The notes under the pieces are model-generated. The model was not told where the DNA came from and ran no database searches. It saw only the letters and a program-made list of their open reading frames with translations. This document shows positions 8,893 to 17,994 of a stretch of DNA of 64,000 nt, piece after piece (the stretch's first letter is position 1; each line of letters begins with the position of its first letter). Origin of the DNA: Maribacter arenosus (GTDB lineage Bacteria; Bacteroidota; Bacteroidia; Flavobacteriales; Flavobacteriaceae); NCBI RefSeq assembly GCF_014610845.1, contig NZ_JABTCG010000005.1:62001-126000 (forward strand). The letters run 5' to 3'. The position numbers and the translations under genes are program-made.

Positions 8893-10212
8893 CTAGTGTT
8901 CTTTAAGTAGTTTTTTACTCAATTTTTCCAAGGAGACCCCTTTGGTCTCCGGCATAATAAATATTACAAATAGCAACTGCAGGAACATCATAAAGGCAAA
9001 AAAGGCAAATACGGTGCCTGCACCAATGGTAGTGAACAATATGGGTATAAGTGATGGGATGATCGCCGCTAGAATCCAATGTACCGAACTCCCGAAAGAT
9101 TGTCCAGCACCTCGAAGATGATTCGGAAAAATCTCGGAAATGAACACCCATATTACTGTACCCTGGCCAACGGCATGGGCGGCAATAAAAAGGAACAGAA
9201 AAATAGGAACTGTCAACCCTCCCCAATCAAAGAAAAAAGCACATGCCACCAAGGATAATGAAATGATATACCCAGCGGAACCGTAGTACATCAATTGTTT
9301 ACGGCCCAACCGATCGATGAGGAATACCCCAACTAGGGTAAATACCATGTTCGTGACCCCTATACCGATACTGCTTAAAAGTGCCGTACTTTCCCCTAGT
9401 CCGGCCTCTTCGAAAATGCGGGGCGCATAGTATAGAAATGCGTTGATGCCCGATAATTGGTTAAAAAAGGCAATCAAGAATGCCAGGATCAAGGGATAAC
9501 GGTATTTTTTTATAAAGATATTCTCTCCCTTCACAATGCCCTCATTGTCGGTATTGATTTCCAACATCAATTGTTCAACATCGGAGCCGGGATAGATTAC
9601 ACCTAATACTTTTTTTGCTTCATCGAATCTCGACTTTGATATCAACCATCTAGGGCTCTTGGGTATGGATAATGCGAAAATGGTATAAATGACAGCGGGA
9701 ATGGCTTCTACTCCAATCATCCAACGCCAATCGTTATCCCCGATGCCGTTTAAAAGATAGTTAGAGAAAAAGGCGATTAAAATACCGAAGACGATATTGA
9801 ACTGATATAGTCCCACCAATTTGCCACGGTCTTTGGCCGGTGCGATTTCAGAGATATACGCTGGGGCCGCAATGGTCGACGCCCCTACCCCAAGACCTCC
9901 GATAAATCGAAACACTGCAAAGGTAATAGGGTCATTTGCAAGTGCAGATCCCAAAGCCGAAACAGTATAAAAAACACCGATCCATAAGAGTGTATTCTTA
10001 CGTCCTAATTTGTTGGTGGGTATTCCGCCGAGTATAGCTCCGATGACCGTTCCCCATAAAGCCATGGCCATTACGACCGTTCCATGAAACACGTCGGAGG
10101 AATCCCATAATAATTGCAGCTTTTTATCGGCCCCTGAAATGACCACAGTATCAAAACCAAAAAGAAACCCTGCCAAAGCCGCTGTAATCGACCAAATCCA
10201 TATTTTTTTCAT
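8893..10212 (-). CDS. MFS sugar porter (fructose/glucose type symporter)
   Basis: 439 aa from the ATG at 10210-10212; two in-frame TTG codons just upstream could extend it by two residues. Twelve membrane segments. Sugar-porter signatures are present: GRKNTLL between helices 2 and 3, PKSPRWLISKSR near residue 195, DRLGRKQLM, and the final PETKG. It is probably a proton-coupled hexose importer of the inner membrane. The 6-bp spacing to GH32 implies that it imports the fructose that enzyme releases. The 373-bp gap upstream should hold the operon promoter. Confidence 0.9.
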   Translation of the reverse strand: MKKIWIWSITAALAGFLFGFDTVVISGADKKLQLLWDSSDVFHGTVVMAMALWGTVIGAILGGIPTNKLGRKNTLLWIGVFYTVSALGSALANDPITFAVFRFIGGLGVGASTIAAPAYISEIAPAKDRGKLVGLYQFNIVFGILIAFFSNYLLNGIGDNDWRWMIGVEAIPAVIYTIFALSIPKSPRWLISKSRFDEAKKVLGVIYPGSDVEQLMLEINTDNEGIVKGENIFIKKYRYPLILAFLIAFFNQLSGINAFLYYAPRIFEEAGLGESTALLSSIGIGVTNMVFTLVGVFLIDRLGRKQLMYYGSAGYIISLSLVACAFFFDWGGLTVPIFLFLFIAAHAVGQGTVIWVFISEIFPNHLRGAGQSFGSSVHWILAAIIPSLIPILFTTIGAGTVFAFFAFMMFLQLLFVIFIMPETKGVSLEKLSKKLLKEH

Positions 10213-10585
10213 CAACAAACTTTTAGGTATTTGTAATCTAGAGGAGTCGGTTCGAGTAAGTATAACAAATCAAGCGACCTGAATCGATTCCATTGCGGTT
10301 AAAAATAGTATTTATTTTTTGTTTTACCTCATTGCTTTGCTTATGACACCTTTTCTTAGTGCTGTATGGGGAGACAATATGCAATAGTTGCTATTATACC
10401 CTGTTTAATATGCTATCGTGCCCCTAAATTAGGGACTTAAAATCGATGCACGCGTAGAACATTAATTATGAAAACCCAATTTAAATACCGATGAGAAGCG
10501 TGTAGTGCCTGGATAAATTCGGAACAATTTCAATCATATTTTTATGTGACCATATTTCTTATCCAAGGCGTTATGAAATGTTATG
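10213..10585. other. Gene-free spacer upstream of the fructan operon (373 bp)
   Basis: AT-rich spacer between uxuA (reads into it) and the sugar porter (reads away from it), both on the minus strand. No gene, tRNA or strong terminator hairpin is visible. It should contain the promoter of the porter-GH32 pair; I found no clear -7 element. Confidence 0.5.
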
Positions 10586-11770
10586 TTAGTGCATTGACCT
10601 AACAATTCCCAATTCCAGACCCCTTAACTCGGCCAAACCCCGTAGCCGACCTATAGCCGAATAGCCTGGATTGGTCTTTTTTGTAAGGTCATCGAGCATT
10701 TGATGTCCATGATCCGGACGCATGGGTATGGCAGCATCTGCCCTTCCTTCGTCCGCTCTTCTTCGTTGTTCGACCAATACTTCTTTTACGATACTGAACA
10801 TATCCACATCGCCTTCCAAATGATTGGCCTCATAGAAATTTCCCTGTGCATCGCGCTGTGTACTTCTTAGGTGCAAAAAATGTACACGGTCTGCGAATCG
10901 TCTAAAGATCCGTACCAAATCATTGTCCGGCCTAACCCCCAAAGAACCGGTACAAAAGGTAATCCCGTTCGCGATATTCGGAACTTGTTCGAAAAGATGG
11001 GCATAATCCTTTTCCGTACTCACCACACGGGGTAATCCTAAAATGGGATAAGGTGGATCATCTGGATGAATGCACATCAACACTTCATTTTCTGCTGCCA
11101 CCGGAATAATTTCCTTTAGAAACAAGATTAAGTGCTCGCGTAACTTTCGGGCATCAATCTGGGCGTATGTATCCAAGGCCTGTTGAAATTGGTCTAGGGT
11201 ATAGCCTTCCTCGGCCCCAGGCAATCCGGCAATGATGTTATTCACCAATAAGGTCCTCTCCTTTTTTGAAAGTGATTCAAAATAGGCCTTGGCTTGCTGC
11301 TGTTGTGCCTCTGTATAGGTGTTTTTTGCACCAGGCCTTTGCAAGAGGTAGAGTTCAAAAGCGGCAAATGCAGTGACATCAAAGCGCAATGCCCTGGACC
11401 CATCCTCAACCTCAAAATCCAGCGATGTTCTGGTCCAATCCAAAACGGGCATAAAATTATAGCAAACGATATGGATACCACACGTGGCCAAATTTCGGAT
11501 ACTGGTTTTATAATTTTCCAAGTACGGTTGAAAATCCCCCGTACGTGTCTTTATGTTTTCATGTACCGGAATGCTCTCCACTACAGTCCATCTAAGGCCG
11601 GCAGCTTCAATCAGTCGTTTACGTTCCTCAATAGCGGCAATGGTCCAAACTTCCCCATTGGGGATTTGATGTAATGCCGTGACGATTCCCGTTGCCCCTG
11701 CCTGTTTAATATCGTTTAAAGTGACGGGGTCCTTGGGACCATACCATCTCCATGTTTGTTGCATTTTCAT
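10586..11770 (-). CDS. uxuA: Mannonate dehydratase
   Basis: 394 aa, the family's normal length, starting [16 protein letters not shown] (a second ATG lies two codons in). It has the UxuA landmarks: the [13 protein letters not shown] segment, [16 protein letters not shown], and the C-terminal MRPDHGHQM that carries metal-binding residues. The enzyme dehydrates D-mannonate to 2-keto-3-deoxy-D-gluconate in the cytoplasm, the last step before KDG kinase in glucuronate breakdown. It is third in an operon behind the Gfo/Idh and SDR genes (24-bp gap to the SDR). A GH67 glucuronidase at 54.8 kb is a plausible source of the uronate. Confidence 0.95.
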   Translation of the reverse strand: MKMQQTWRWYGPKDPVTLNDIKQAGATGIVTALHQIPNGEVWTIAAIEERKRLIEAAGLRWTVVESIPVHENIKTRTGDFQPYLENYKTSIRNLATCGIHIVCYNFMPVLDWTRTSLDFEVEDGSRALRFDVTAFAAFELYLLQRPGAKNTYTEAQQQQAKAYFESLSKKERTLLVNNIIAGLPGAEEGYTLDQFQQALDTYAQIDARKLREHLILFLKEIIPVAAENEVLMCIHPDDPPYPILGLPRVVSTEKDYAHLFEQVPNIANGITFCTGSLGVRPDNDLVRIFRRFADRVHFLHLRSTQRDAQGNFYEANHLEGDVDMFSIVKEVLVEQRRRADEGRADAAIPMRPDHGHQMLDDLTKKTNPGYSAIGRLRGLAELRGLELGIVRSMH

Positions 11771-11794
11771 TTTAAGATCGGAATTATATAGGTT

Positions 11795-12616
11795 TCACAC
11801 ACCACTAAAGGCACTGAAACCACCATCTATCGGAACGATCGTCCCCGTTACAAAAGAGGCAGCATCACTTATAAGCCAATGTATGGCCCCGTTGAGTTCG
11901 TTGGCTTCCCCAAATCGTTTCATCGGGGTGTTTTCTATGATCGTATTTCCCCTATCGGTATAACTGCCATCTGGTTTAGTTAAGAGCGCACGGTTTTGAT
12001 TCCCTATAAAAAATCCAGGAGCTATTGCATTTACACGTACACTACCCTCAAATTTAAGGGCCATTTCCGTGGCCATCCATTTGGTGAAAATATCAATGGC
12101 AGCCTTGGATGCTGAATATCCAACGACCCTTGTGACCGCTTGGGTTGCCGTCATCGATGAGATATTGATGATACTACCGGCACGTTGCTTGGCCATCACT
12201 TCCCCAAAAACTATGGACGGTAAAACCGAACCATTGAGGTTCAATTCGGACACTTTCTTGAAATCCTCCATATTAAGATCAAAAATAGTCTGGTCTTCAC
12301 CTATAGTGGCCCCTGGCATATTGCCCCCAGCCGCATTGATCAATACATCGATCTTACCCCATTTAGCGATAATCTTTGATTTGGCTTTTTCAAGATGGTC
12401 TTTATCCAAAACACTTCCTGGAATCCCTAGGACCTCAGGATTTATTTTTTTAAGTTCAATCACCCGGTTTTCTACGCTTTCAGGAAATAGGTCTAGTATT
12501 GCGATCTTGGCACCTTGTGTAAGCAAATATGCGGCCATACTGCCTCCCAATGCGCCAGCACCACCGGTGATGACGATTATTTTTTCAGTAATATCAAATA
12601 ATTCACCCTTTCCCAT
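11795..12616 (-). CDS. Short-chain dehydrogenase, probable D-mannonate oxidoreductase (fructuronate reductase)
   Basis: 273 aa classical SDR: TGGAGALGG nucleotide-binding motif (residues 18-26), NAAGGNMPG, the catalytic serine in INISSMTA, YSASKAA with catalytic Tyr and Lys, and a GG-rich C-terminus (PIDGGFSAFSG). Fructuronate reductase is usually the unrelated UxuB family; many Bacteroidota instead have an SDR next to uxuA. The context (54 bp after Gfo/Idh, 24 bp before uxuA) supports reduction of D-fructuronate to D-mannonate. The fold is certain; the substrate is inferred from neighbours. Confidence 0.85.
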   Translation of the reverse strand: MGKGELFDITEKIIVITGGAGALGGSMAAYLLTQGAKIAILDLFPESVENRVIELKKINPEVLGIPGSVLDKDHLEKAKSKIIAKWGKIDVLINAAGGNMPGATIGEDQTIFDLNMEDFKKVSELNLNGSVLPSIVFGEVMAKQRAGSIINISSMTATQAVTRVVGYSASKAAIDIFTKWMATEMALKFEGSVRVNAIAPGFFIGNQNRALLTKPDGSYTDRGNTIIENTPMKRFGEANELNGAIHWLISDAASFVTGTIVPIDGGFSAFSGV

Positions 12617-12670
12617 TCCTAGTACAATCCGTTATATTTTTTTCCTGAATTTCCAAACTGATAGTCTTTC

Positions 12671-14014
12671 TTATAGAGTAGGTTCCCAACCTGGTTCATA
12701 GGTACGGGACCATAATTTCATCGCTTCCCGGTCAAATATTCTACCGGTGGTTGCGTCGACCTCAAACGATTTACCGATCCGCGAAGCAATATTCGCATAA
12801 TGGGTCATGGCTTGACTTGTTGCTCCTTGATCTATGGGCGATGTCAAGGTTTCCTTACCACGAATGGTCTCAAAGAAATTCACTGCATGTCGGGTCGTTA
12901 AATCCCCGCCGCCGCCAAGGGCAAGTCCACCTTCTGAACCATCGGACTTACTGTTCTTAATCGAATTACCCTTAAGATCGAACAATTCATAGCCTCCCCT
13001 ATCGACATAAACAGACCCTTCGGACCCATAAACTATCGTTCCCCTTCCTTTTCCATATTTATTGTATCCGTTTCTACTTTGACCATCCCATTCGATAACC
13101 TGACCATCGGCGAAGGTAAAACGGGCTTCCATAGAATCGTACATTTCCCAACCGTCATCCAAATATTGGTTCTTTCCGGCTCTTACATCAACGTGTTCTG
13201 GTAATTCAACACCCAAAGCCCAACGCGCTATATCCAATTCATGGGTTGCATTGTTACCCATTTCGGCCGTACCAAAATCCCACCCATACCAATGCCAATT
13301 ATAATCAAAGGTATCGTGGGTGTATTCCCTTCTTGGTGATGGCCCTTGAAATAGTTCCCAGTCCAATCCTTCCGGTACGGCCGCTTTTGTCTGAACTGGC
13401 ACCGCACCTCGGGTATTGATGTAAAAAGCAGTGGCCTTATAGGTCTTCCCGATGATGCCGTTATGGATATCCTTGACAATTTGTGCGGTTTCAGTAGAGG
13501 ACCGTTGCTGATTCCCCATTTGCACCACTTTATTGTATTTTTTTTGGGCAGCTACAACCAATTCGTTTTCATGCATGTTATGACTGCATGGCTTTTCCAA
13601 ATAAACGTGCTTACCTACTTGCATGGCCATAATGGCTCCTGGAGTATGCCAATGATCTGGTGTAGACATAAAAATGGCATCAACTTCCTTATCCTCCAAG
13701 ACCTTTCGAATATCATTTTCCAAGGCGGGTTTATAATTCAGATCCTTACCGAAATTTTCTGCCGCTTTATCCCGTTGACTTTTCATCACATCACATAGAT
13801 AAAGCAACTTAATGTTGTTTTCCTTGGCTATAATCGGGGGTTTAAACCCTGGATATCTTCTTCCCAATCCCTGAATGGCCACATTGATACGATCGTTGGC
13901 CCCGATAATATTGGAATAACTTATGGCGGACATGGCATTAATGCTACTACTAAAACCTAAACCTACAGCACCAACAGTTGCCTTTTTGATAAACCCTCTC
14001 CGATTTGAATCCAT
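12671..14014 (-). CDS. Tat-exported Gfo/Idh/MocA-family oxidoreductase
   Basis: 447 aa. The N-terminus NRRGFIKKATVGAVGLGFS is a twin-arginine signal, so the protein should be exported folded with its NAD(P). The Rossmann domain (about 40-165) contains GLGRRYPG and the family's EKP motif in HVYLEKPCSHN; the C-terminal domain (about 165-430) has the open beta-sheet with GNNATHELDIARWALGV. Members oxidise or reduce sugars; some act as NAD-dependent glycosidases, but the GH109 assignment cannot be made from sequence alone. It leads the operon with the SDR and uxuA, suggesting work on an uronate-containing substrate before uptake. It could also supply a periplasmic keto-sugar route with the exported epimerases. 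Confidence 0.88.
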   Translation of the reverse strand: MDSNRRGFIKKATVGAVGLGFSSSINAMSAISYSNIIGANDRINVAIQGLGRRYPGFKPPIIAKENNIKLLYLCDVMKSQRDKAAENFGKDLNYKPALENDIRKVLEDKEVDAIFMSTPDHWHTPGAIMAMQVGKHVYLEKPCSHNMHENELVVAAQKKYNKVVQMGNQQRSSTETAQIVKDIHNGIIGKTYKATAFYINTRGAVPVQTKAAVPEGLDWELFQGPSPRREYTHDTFDYNWHWYGWDFGTAEMGNNATHELDIARWALGVELPEHVDVRAGKNQYLDDGWEMYDSMEARFTFADGQVIEWDGQSRNGYNKYGKGRGTIVYGSEGSVYVDRGGYELFDLKGNSIKNSKSDGSEGGLALGGGGDLTTRHAVNFFETIRGKETLTSPIDQGATSQAMTHYANIASRIGKSFEVDATTGRIFDREAMKLWSRTYEPGWEPTL

Positions 14015-14367
14015 ATTCTTAGTTTTTATTTTGTGATTCCCTTAATTTTTATAGGTAACGACATTGATGCAATTTAAAACTATTAATTAGAAACATTAAG
14101 GTTGACGAAGTACTTTTTATGTTTGTTGCCTCGTGGAAAGCAACATTAACCCGGTTTTAATACAACTATTCGATTTTACAGTTCCGGCGGTAGGGAAAAA
14201 ATCAAACTGGTCGATTCACGTGTATTTGAAAATAGGGAATAAAGCCAAAAGGCCTTGTCTTTTTTAAATGAATTGGAAGCGATTTCCATATTCCACGATT
14301 GATTGCTGAAGGATTTCCTAAAAAGGAAGCCAAACAATCATTTGATCATCCTAATTTTAGGGCCACG
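14015..14367. other. Gene-free spacer upstream of the uronate operon (353 bp)
   Basis: Contains no reading frame. A short inverted repeat, GTTGC-N11-GCAAC (14124-14144), lies about 110 bp upstream of the Gfo/Idh start and might be an operator; five matching pairs are weak evidence. No terminator for the DUF6090 gene region or tRNA is seen. Confidence 0.4.
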
Positions 14368-15153
14368 TTATTTTATTTCCGCCTCGATTAATTGCAAAAT
14401 GTAATTTAGATGGTGCATTAAAGGATTATAGTGGTTTTTTTCCGTTGAGTAGCTAGTAAGGATAAAAATCAGCATATTATTTTCAAATTCCGTCGACTCT
14501 AAGAGCTTTAGATTACTCATTTTGACATTTGCCATGGGTAATCCTAATTCTTGACTTACACCTGAAAGGTCCATTATAGTTCTTATGCTGTTTTCATTTA
14601 TCCTGATTATATCGACAACCTTTTCCCTGTGAACCCCAAGTTCATTTTCTTGTCGGGCAATATCTTCTAGGGTTGAAATCCAATTAGTCAACTGTTTTCT
14701 TAACTCGGTATTTGAAATATCTTTTAAACTTCCGGAGTTGATCATTTCATTTAGAAGCGAGTTGTTCGGATTGAAAGCAATGTCCGAGGCAAACGAACCG
14801 AAGAGCAATTTTGAAAACTGTACTTCGGTAATAGAAACGGTATCCATGAACATGTGACCCATTATTTCTTTCGCTCCTTCATAGTTTTGCCTATTGACTT
14901 CAATCAACTGTATTAGTTTCAATCTACTGGTTTCAAATTCATTTTTTAATCCAGCCAAATAAATTTGCTCCTTTTCTTTGGTCACCCGATTTTGATTGCT
15001 ATTGTTGATGGCCAAGGCAATCAAAATTCCTATGACGACTAGTATGATTTCTCCAATAGCATAAATAAGATACTTGCTGAACCTGCCTGCCGGCAAGGCA
15101 GGTTTGTTTTCGGTCAACAATTGTTGTCTAATTCGCCTAAAAAATTTAATCAT
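14368..15153 (-). CDS. DUF6090 family membrane-anchored protein
   Basis: 261 aa. The N-terminus MIKFFRRIRQQLL plus the hydrophobic segment YAIGEIILVVIGILIALAIN (about 29-48) is the hallmark of the DUF6090 family, common and multicopy in Flavobacteriia and of unknown function. The rest is a predicted alpha-helical, partly coiled region outside the membrane. Residues about 18-24 (PALPAGR) are encoded by a palindrome at 15080-15104 that looks inserted in frame between NK and FSKY; family members normally run from LLSENK straight into FSKY. No operon partner is visible. Confidence 0.85.
   Translation of the reverse strand: MIKFFRRIRQQLLTENKPALPAGRFSKYLIYAIGEIILVVIGILIALAINNSNQNRVTKEKEQIYLAGLKNEFETSRLKLIQLIEVNRQNYEGAKEIMGHMFMDTVSITEVQFSKLLFGSFASDIAFNPNNSLLNEMINSGSLKDISNTELRKQLTNWISTLEDIARQENELGVHREKVVDIIRINENSIRTIMDLSGVSQELGLPMANVKMSNLKLLESTEFENNMLIFILTSYSTEKNHYNPLMHHLNYILQLIEAEIK
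15080..15104. repeat. Palindromic repeat element inside the DUF6090 gene
   Basis: AACCTGCC (15080-15087) and GGCAGGTT (15097-15104) are perfect inverted arms around TGCCGGCA, itself a palindrome. It is much more GC-rich than its surroundings and resembles short mobile palindromes scattered in flavobacterial genomes. It adds about seven codons without breaking the frame. Confidence 0.75.
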
Positions 15154-15489
15154 GGTCTTCTATTTTGATGCAATAACATTAACAGCCCCCAACCAGTACA
15201 TGCCGTAAGGTATCTAACGAATACGATAATGGGTAATAAGGTGTTGGTTTACTACAGACTAATACCTGAATGGTGTTCATAGGCTACATTTTTCTTGAAT
15301 CGCTTTACCTTCTATTTTTCAAAATCGTATTTCCTAATGATTATTTGTTATATGACACTTTAAATTTAGGAAATTGGAACGTAATTTCTAAGCATTCCCT
15401 ACAAGGGCAATTCCATATATCTTGTATGGTTATTTTTTCTTAATCCCAGATTATCTTATCTTAATCTGGGTTTTTTAACTTAAGCACAA
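15154..15489. other. Divergent intergenic region with structured leader (336 bp)
   Basis: Separates the DUF6090 gene (leftward) from the small membrane protein (rightward). The right third carries three successive hairpins on the plus strand: CCCT-ACA-AGGG (15397-15407), CCATA-N7-TATGG (15413-15429) and the terminator-like stem at 15445-15470. The left part shows nothing recognisable. Confidence 0.5.
15445..15476 (+). terminator. Rho-independent terminator-like hairpin just upstream of a same-strand gene
   Basis: CCCAGATTA (15445-15453), an 8-nt loop, TAATCTGGG (15462-15470), then six T. The T-run is on the plus strand, so it would stop rightward transcripts. No gene upstream reads rightward, and the next gene starts 13 bp after the T-run. 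It is therefore a candidate attenuator, or the 3' end of a short leader RNA. Confidence 0.7.
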
Positions 15490-15927
15490 ATGAAAAACAG
15501 AAAGACTATTGCTACAATTTTTATTGCACTATCATTGGTCCTTGGGGTTATCTTCTTTCTGCAAGTCGATTTTCCCGAGACCCTTGAAGGCTATTTCAAA
15601 AAATCGTACTATGGACAGTTTGGGTCTTTGGCCATATGTATTGAGTTGTTGATTGCCGCCTATTACCTGTTCGTGGGAAACGTAAAGTCCAATTTTGCCT
15701 TGGCCTTATTTGCCTTTACCGCGTTATTGGATATTTTTTTCAATCTGACAGGGATGTTTTCAAGTGGCGTTCCCTATTATGCCATGGTACTTTTTTTCAT
15801 TTGCGCCCTAATCTCTTTATGGATAGCCTTTTCGAATGCCTTTAATTTGGGAAGGATCACACTCTTAGGTGCCATAGCAAGCTTTATTATGGGAAATGCC
15901 ATTGAGTTTTACTTCAACTATTTTTAA
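15490..15927 (+). CDS. Small four-helix membrane protein of unknown function
   Basis: 145 aa with four hydrophobic segments (about 7-25, 45-62, 68-92, 96-115, the last running into a further hydrophobic stretch to about 140). I do not recognise the family; the size and helix pattern are reminiscent of DoxX-like or other small four-TM proteins, but no motif supports that. The ATG follows a terminator-like hairpin at 15445-15476, so expression may depend on read-through. It is convergent with the NmrA-type gene (63 bp apart). Confidence 0.75.
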   Translation: MKNRKTIATIFIALSLVLGVIFFLQVDFPETLEGYFKKSYYGQFGSLAICIELLIAAYYLFVGNVKSNFALALFAFTALLDIFFNLTGMFSSGVPYYAMVLFFICALISLWIAFSNAFNLGRITLLGAIASFIMGNAIEFYFNYF

Positions 15928-15990
15928 AGAGAATCTAGGCTTTATATAGCCCTTTCTTAAAAATATTAAAGTTTAAAATCCATCGCCACT

Positions 15991-16716
15991 TTACTCTGCT
16001 TTACTGTAAATGACGGGCATTTGTCCTTTCCATTTTTGCCATAGGTCATCATTATTGATCAAGGTAGCCATGAAATGAGCAACATTGATCCTACTGACCT
16101 TTCCTGCATCAAAAATCGCGCTTCTTATTGGTGAAGGATATACTTCATATTCCGTTACCATCGGTTCATCGATTAAACCATCGGGGCGGACTGCAACCCA
16201 TTCGACCATAGTATCATTTTGACCGATATTGGTCCGTAAATAGTCTGCGGCCTTTTCATTATCAACATGCGGGGGCAATAATAATCGAAGTAATGCGATA
16301 ACACATTTTTGACCGAAAGAAATGGGTTCGTCCAAATCGCGATTTCTGTTCCCTGAAGTGTTCATCAGTACATATTTTATGGGTTTTTTCGGTGTATTCG
16401 CATTGATAGCGTTACATAATCTACGGGTCGCATCGGTTACCAATCTTCTCGGTTTACCATAAATACCCTTCAAGGTCAGGTTGTGGCCCAAACAAGAGGC
16501 CACCGCATCACAACCGGCTATATGTTCGGCCATTTCCGCATCGCTAAGTTCCAATATACTGGCTTTGATAACTGTCAAACGGCTTTCGTTTTTTATGGCT
16601 TCCGGTAGTTTTTCGGCGGAACGTACAATGGCTTTTACATGTTGACCTTGATTGAGAAGTTGTGCAACCAATAGCCGCCCTGTTGCTCCACTTGCTCCTA
16701 CTACTAGTGTTGTCAT
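15991..16716 (-). CDS. NAD(P)H-binding atypical SDR (NmrA/YwnB-like)
   Basis: 241 aa. The N-terminal VVGASGATGRLLVAQLL (GxxGxxG) is the nucleotide-binding motif of atypical SDRs, followed by VKAIVRSAEKLPE, typical of NAD(P)-binding domain 10 proteins. Later landmarks are CDAVASCLGHN, VLMNTSGNRN and WVAVRPDGLID. Such proteins act as quinone or flavin reductases or as redox-sensing regulators; the substrate here is unknown. It lies 64 bp downstream of the cyclase gene on the same strand and may be co-transcribed. Confidence 0.85.
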   Translation of the reverse strand: MTTLVVGASGATGRLLVAQLLNQGQHVKAIVRSAEKLPEAIKNESRLTVIKASILELSDAEMAEHIAGCDAVASCLGHNLTLKGIYGKPRRLVTDATRRLCNAINANTPKKPIKYVLMNTSGNRNRDLDEPISFGQKCVIALLRLLLPPHVDNEKAADYLRTNIGQNDTMVEWVAVRPDGLIDEPMVTEYEVYPSPIRSAIFDAGKVSRINVAHFMATLINNDDLWQKWKGQMPVIYSKAE

Positions 16717-16780
16717 ATTTTTGGATTTTTGATGTAATTATAATTTAGAAAAAAGGGTCAATGTTTTGTTCGCTATAAGA

Positions 16781-17893
16781 CTAACCTTTCCCAAGTACTG
16801 AAACTCGTTTCTGAATCGTCAACAACTCCATTCTTCCTTCTTTTCCTTTCAATGCGGTTGTTCCCAAAGATTCGATTTGAAGCTCATTTCCCAATTGTAG
16901 TGCTGTTATTAAATCCTCCGAAACCAGGATGTCCACGTTATATTTATTACAAAGACCTTGAATTCTTGCAGTAGTGTTGAGCACATCCCCAGTAAAAATG
17001 ATTTCCTTTTTGAGGGCGCCTATTTCTCCCGTGGTCACTTTTCCTACATGAAGACCTGCCTTGAACGTGGGTACTACGCCAAAAATTGCCGAATACCAGT
17101 CTCCTCTTTTTTGTAAGTCCGCTTTCATGGCGAAAAAGCATTCGATACAATTATTGGCTTTTATACCGTCTTCGTATTTCCATGAAATAACGATTTCATC
17201 CCCAACATATTGATAGACTTCACCGGCATGCCGTATGATGGGATCCGAAAAGTCCGAATAGTATTCCCGCAACAATTCAAAATACTTAATGTGCCCCAAT
17301 TGCTCTGCAATCGTGGTCGAGGACTTCATATCGGAGAAAAGGAAGATTCGTTTTTCCTCGGTGGGTTTGTGGTATTTTCCGGTAAAGAAATTCATTAACA
17401 CCCCATGACCCACATTATCGCTAATTTCTGAATAAAAAAGACTAAGAAAAAGACTGAGTGAAATAGAGACCGAAGTGCTTACAAACTCGATACTCATTAA
17501 AAAGTTTGAAAATTTTTCCCTAACCTGGGTATCAAAAGGGGATACATCCAATTCGACCCCGGCCGCAAGCGGGTAGGTTATAAGTATGACCAATAACAGA
17601 AAAAAAGTATAAAATCCCACCTTATACAGCAGCTTTTGCGTAAAACTCTTTTTGCTAAACAGATGGCCCATCCATAGGACTTCAACCGCTCCTACGATTA
17701 ATCCTACGACCGTAACTGCAATACTGGCAAAAATGAAAACCTCGGTAGTCAAGGTTATCGCAGAAGAAGGATTCAAATTTTGGTGCTGGGTGGCCGCCCC
17801 TTCAACGAAGAGGATAAACCATCCTAAACCAAGCCAGATCACCCCAAAAGGAATGATTCGTGAAATGTTTCTTTTTGATTTTGGGGATAACAT
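16781..17893 (-). CDS. Membrane-bound class III adenylate/guanylate cyclase
   Basis: 370 aa. Residues about 1-165 carry four predicted membrane helices; residues about 185-360 are a class III cyclase domain. FLFSDMKSST and YVGDEIVISW supply the two metal-binding aspartates, and TGDVLNTTARIQ carries the Asn and Arg used in catalysis, so the enzyme should be active. The product (cAMP or cGMP) cannot be fixed without a structural comparison. It probably makes a second messenger in response to a membrane signal. It is followed at 64 bp by the NmrA-type gene; the AraC gene behind it is 101 bp away. Confidence 0.9.
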   Translation of the reverse strand: MLSPKSKRNISRIIPFGVIWLGLGWFILFVEGAATQHQNLNPSSAITLTTEVFIFASIAVTVVGLIVGAVEVLWMGHLFSKKSFTQKLLYKVGFYTFFLLLVILITYPLAAGVELDVSPFDTQVREKFSNFLMSIEFVSTSVSISLSLFLSLFYSEISDNVGHGVLMNFFTGKYHKPTEEKRIFLFSDMKSSTTIAEQLGHIKYFELLREYYSDFSDPIIRHAGEVYQYVGDEIVISWKYEDGIKANNCIECFFAMKADLQKRGDWYSAIFGVVPTFKAGLHVGKVTTGEIGALKKEIIFTGDVLNTTARIQGLCNKYNVDILVSEDLITALQLGNELQIESLGTTALKGKEGRMELLTIQKRVSVLGKG

Positions 17894-17994
17894 TGCGATG
17901 GATTTCTTTAGTTAGGATTGAAAATAATATATAATCCTAAATATTTATCCCATTAGGTCCGAAAATCAATGCTTATCGTTACATGCTAGAAGTT

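Noticed and set aside
12069-12701. 210-codon open frame on the plus strand
   Set aside because: Antisense shadow of the SDR gene, whose NAD-binding and catalytic motifs are intact.
12671-14014. Assignment of the Gfo/Idh protein to GH109 (alpha-N-acetylgalactosaminidase)
   Set aside because: A Tat signal and EKP motif are shared by many Gfo/Idh subfamilies. No GH109-specific residue could be confirmed by eye.
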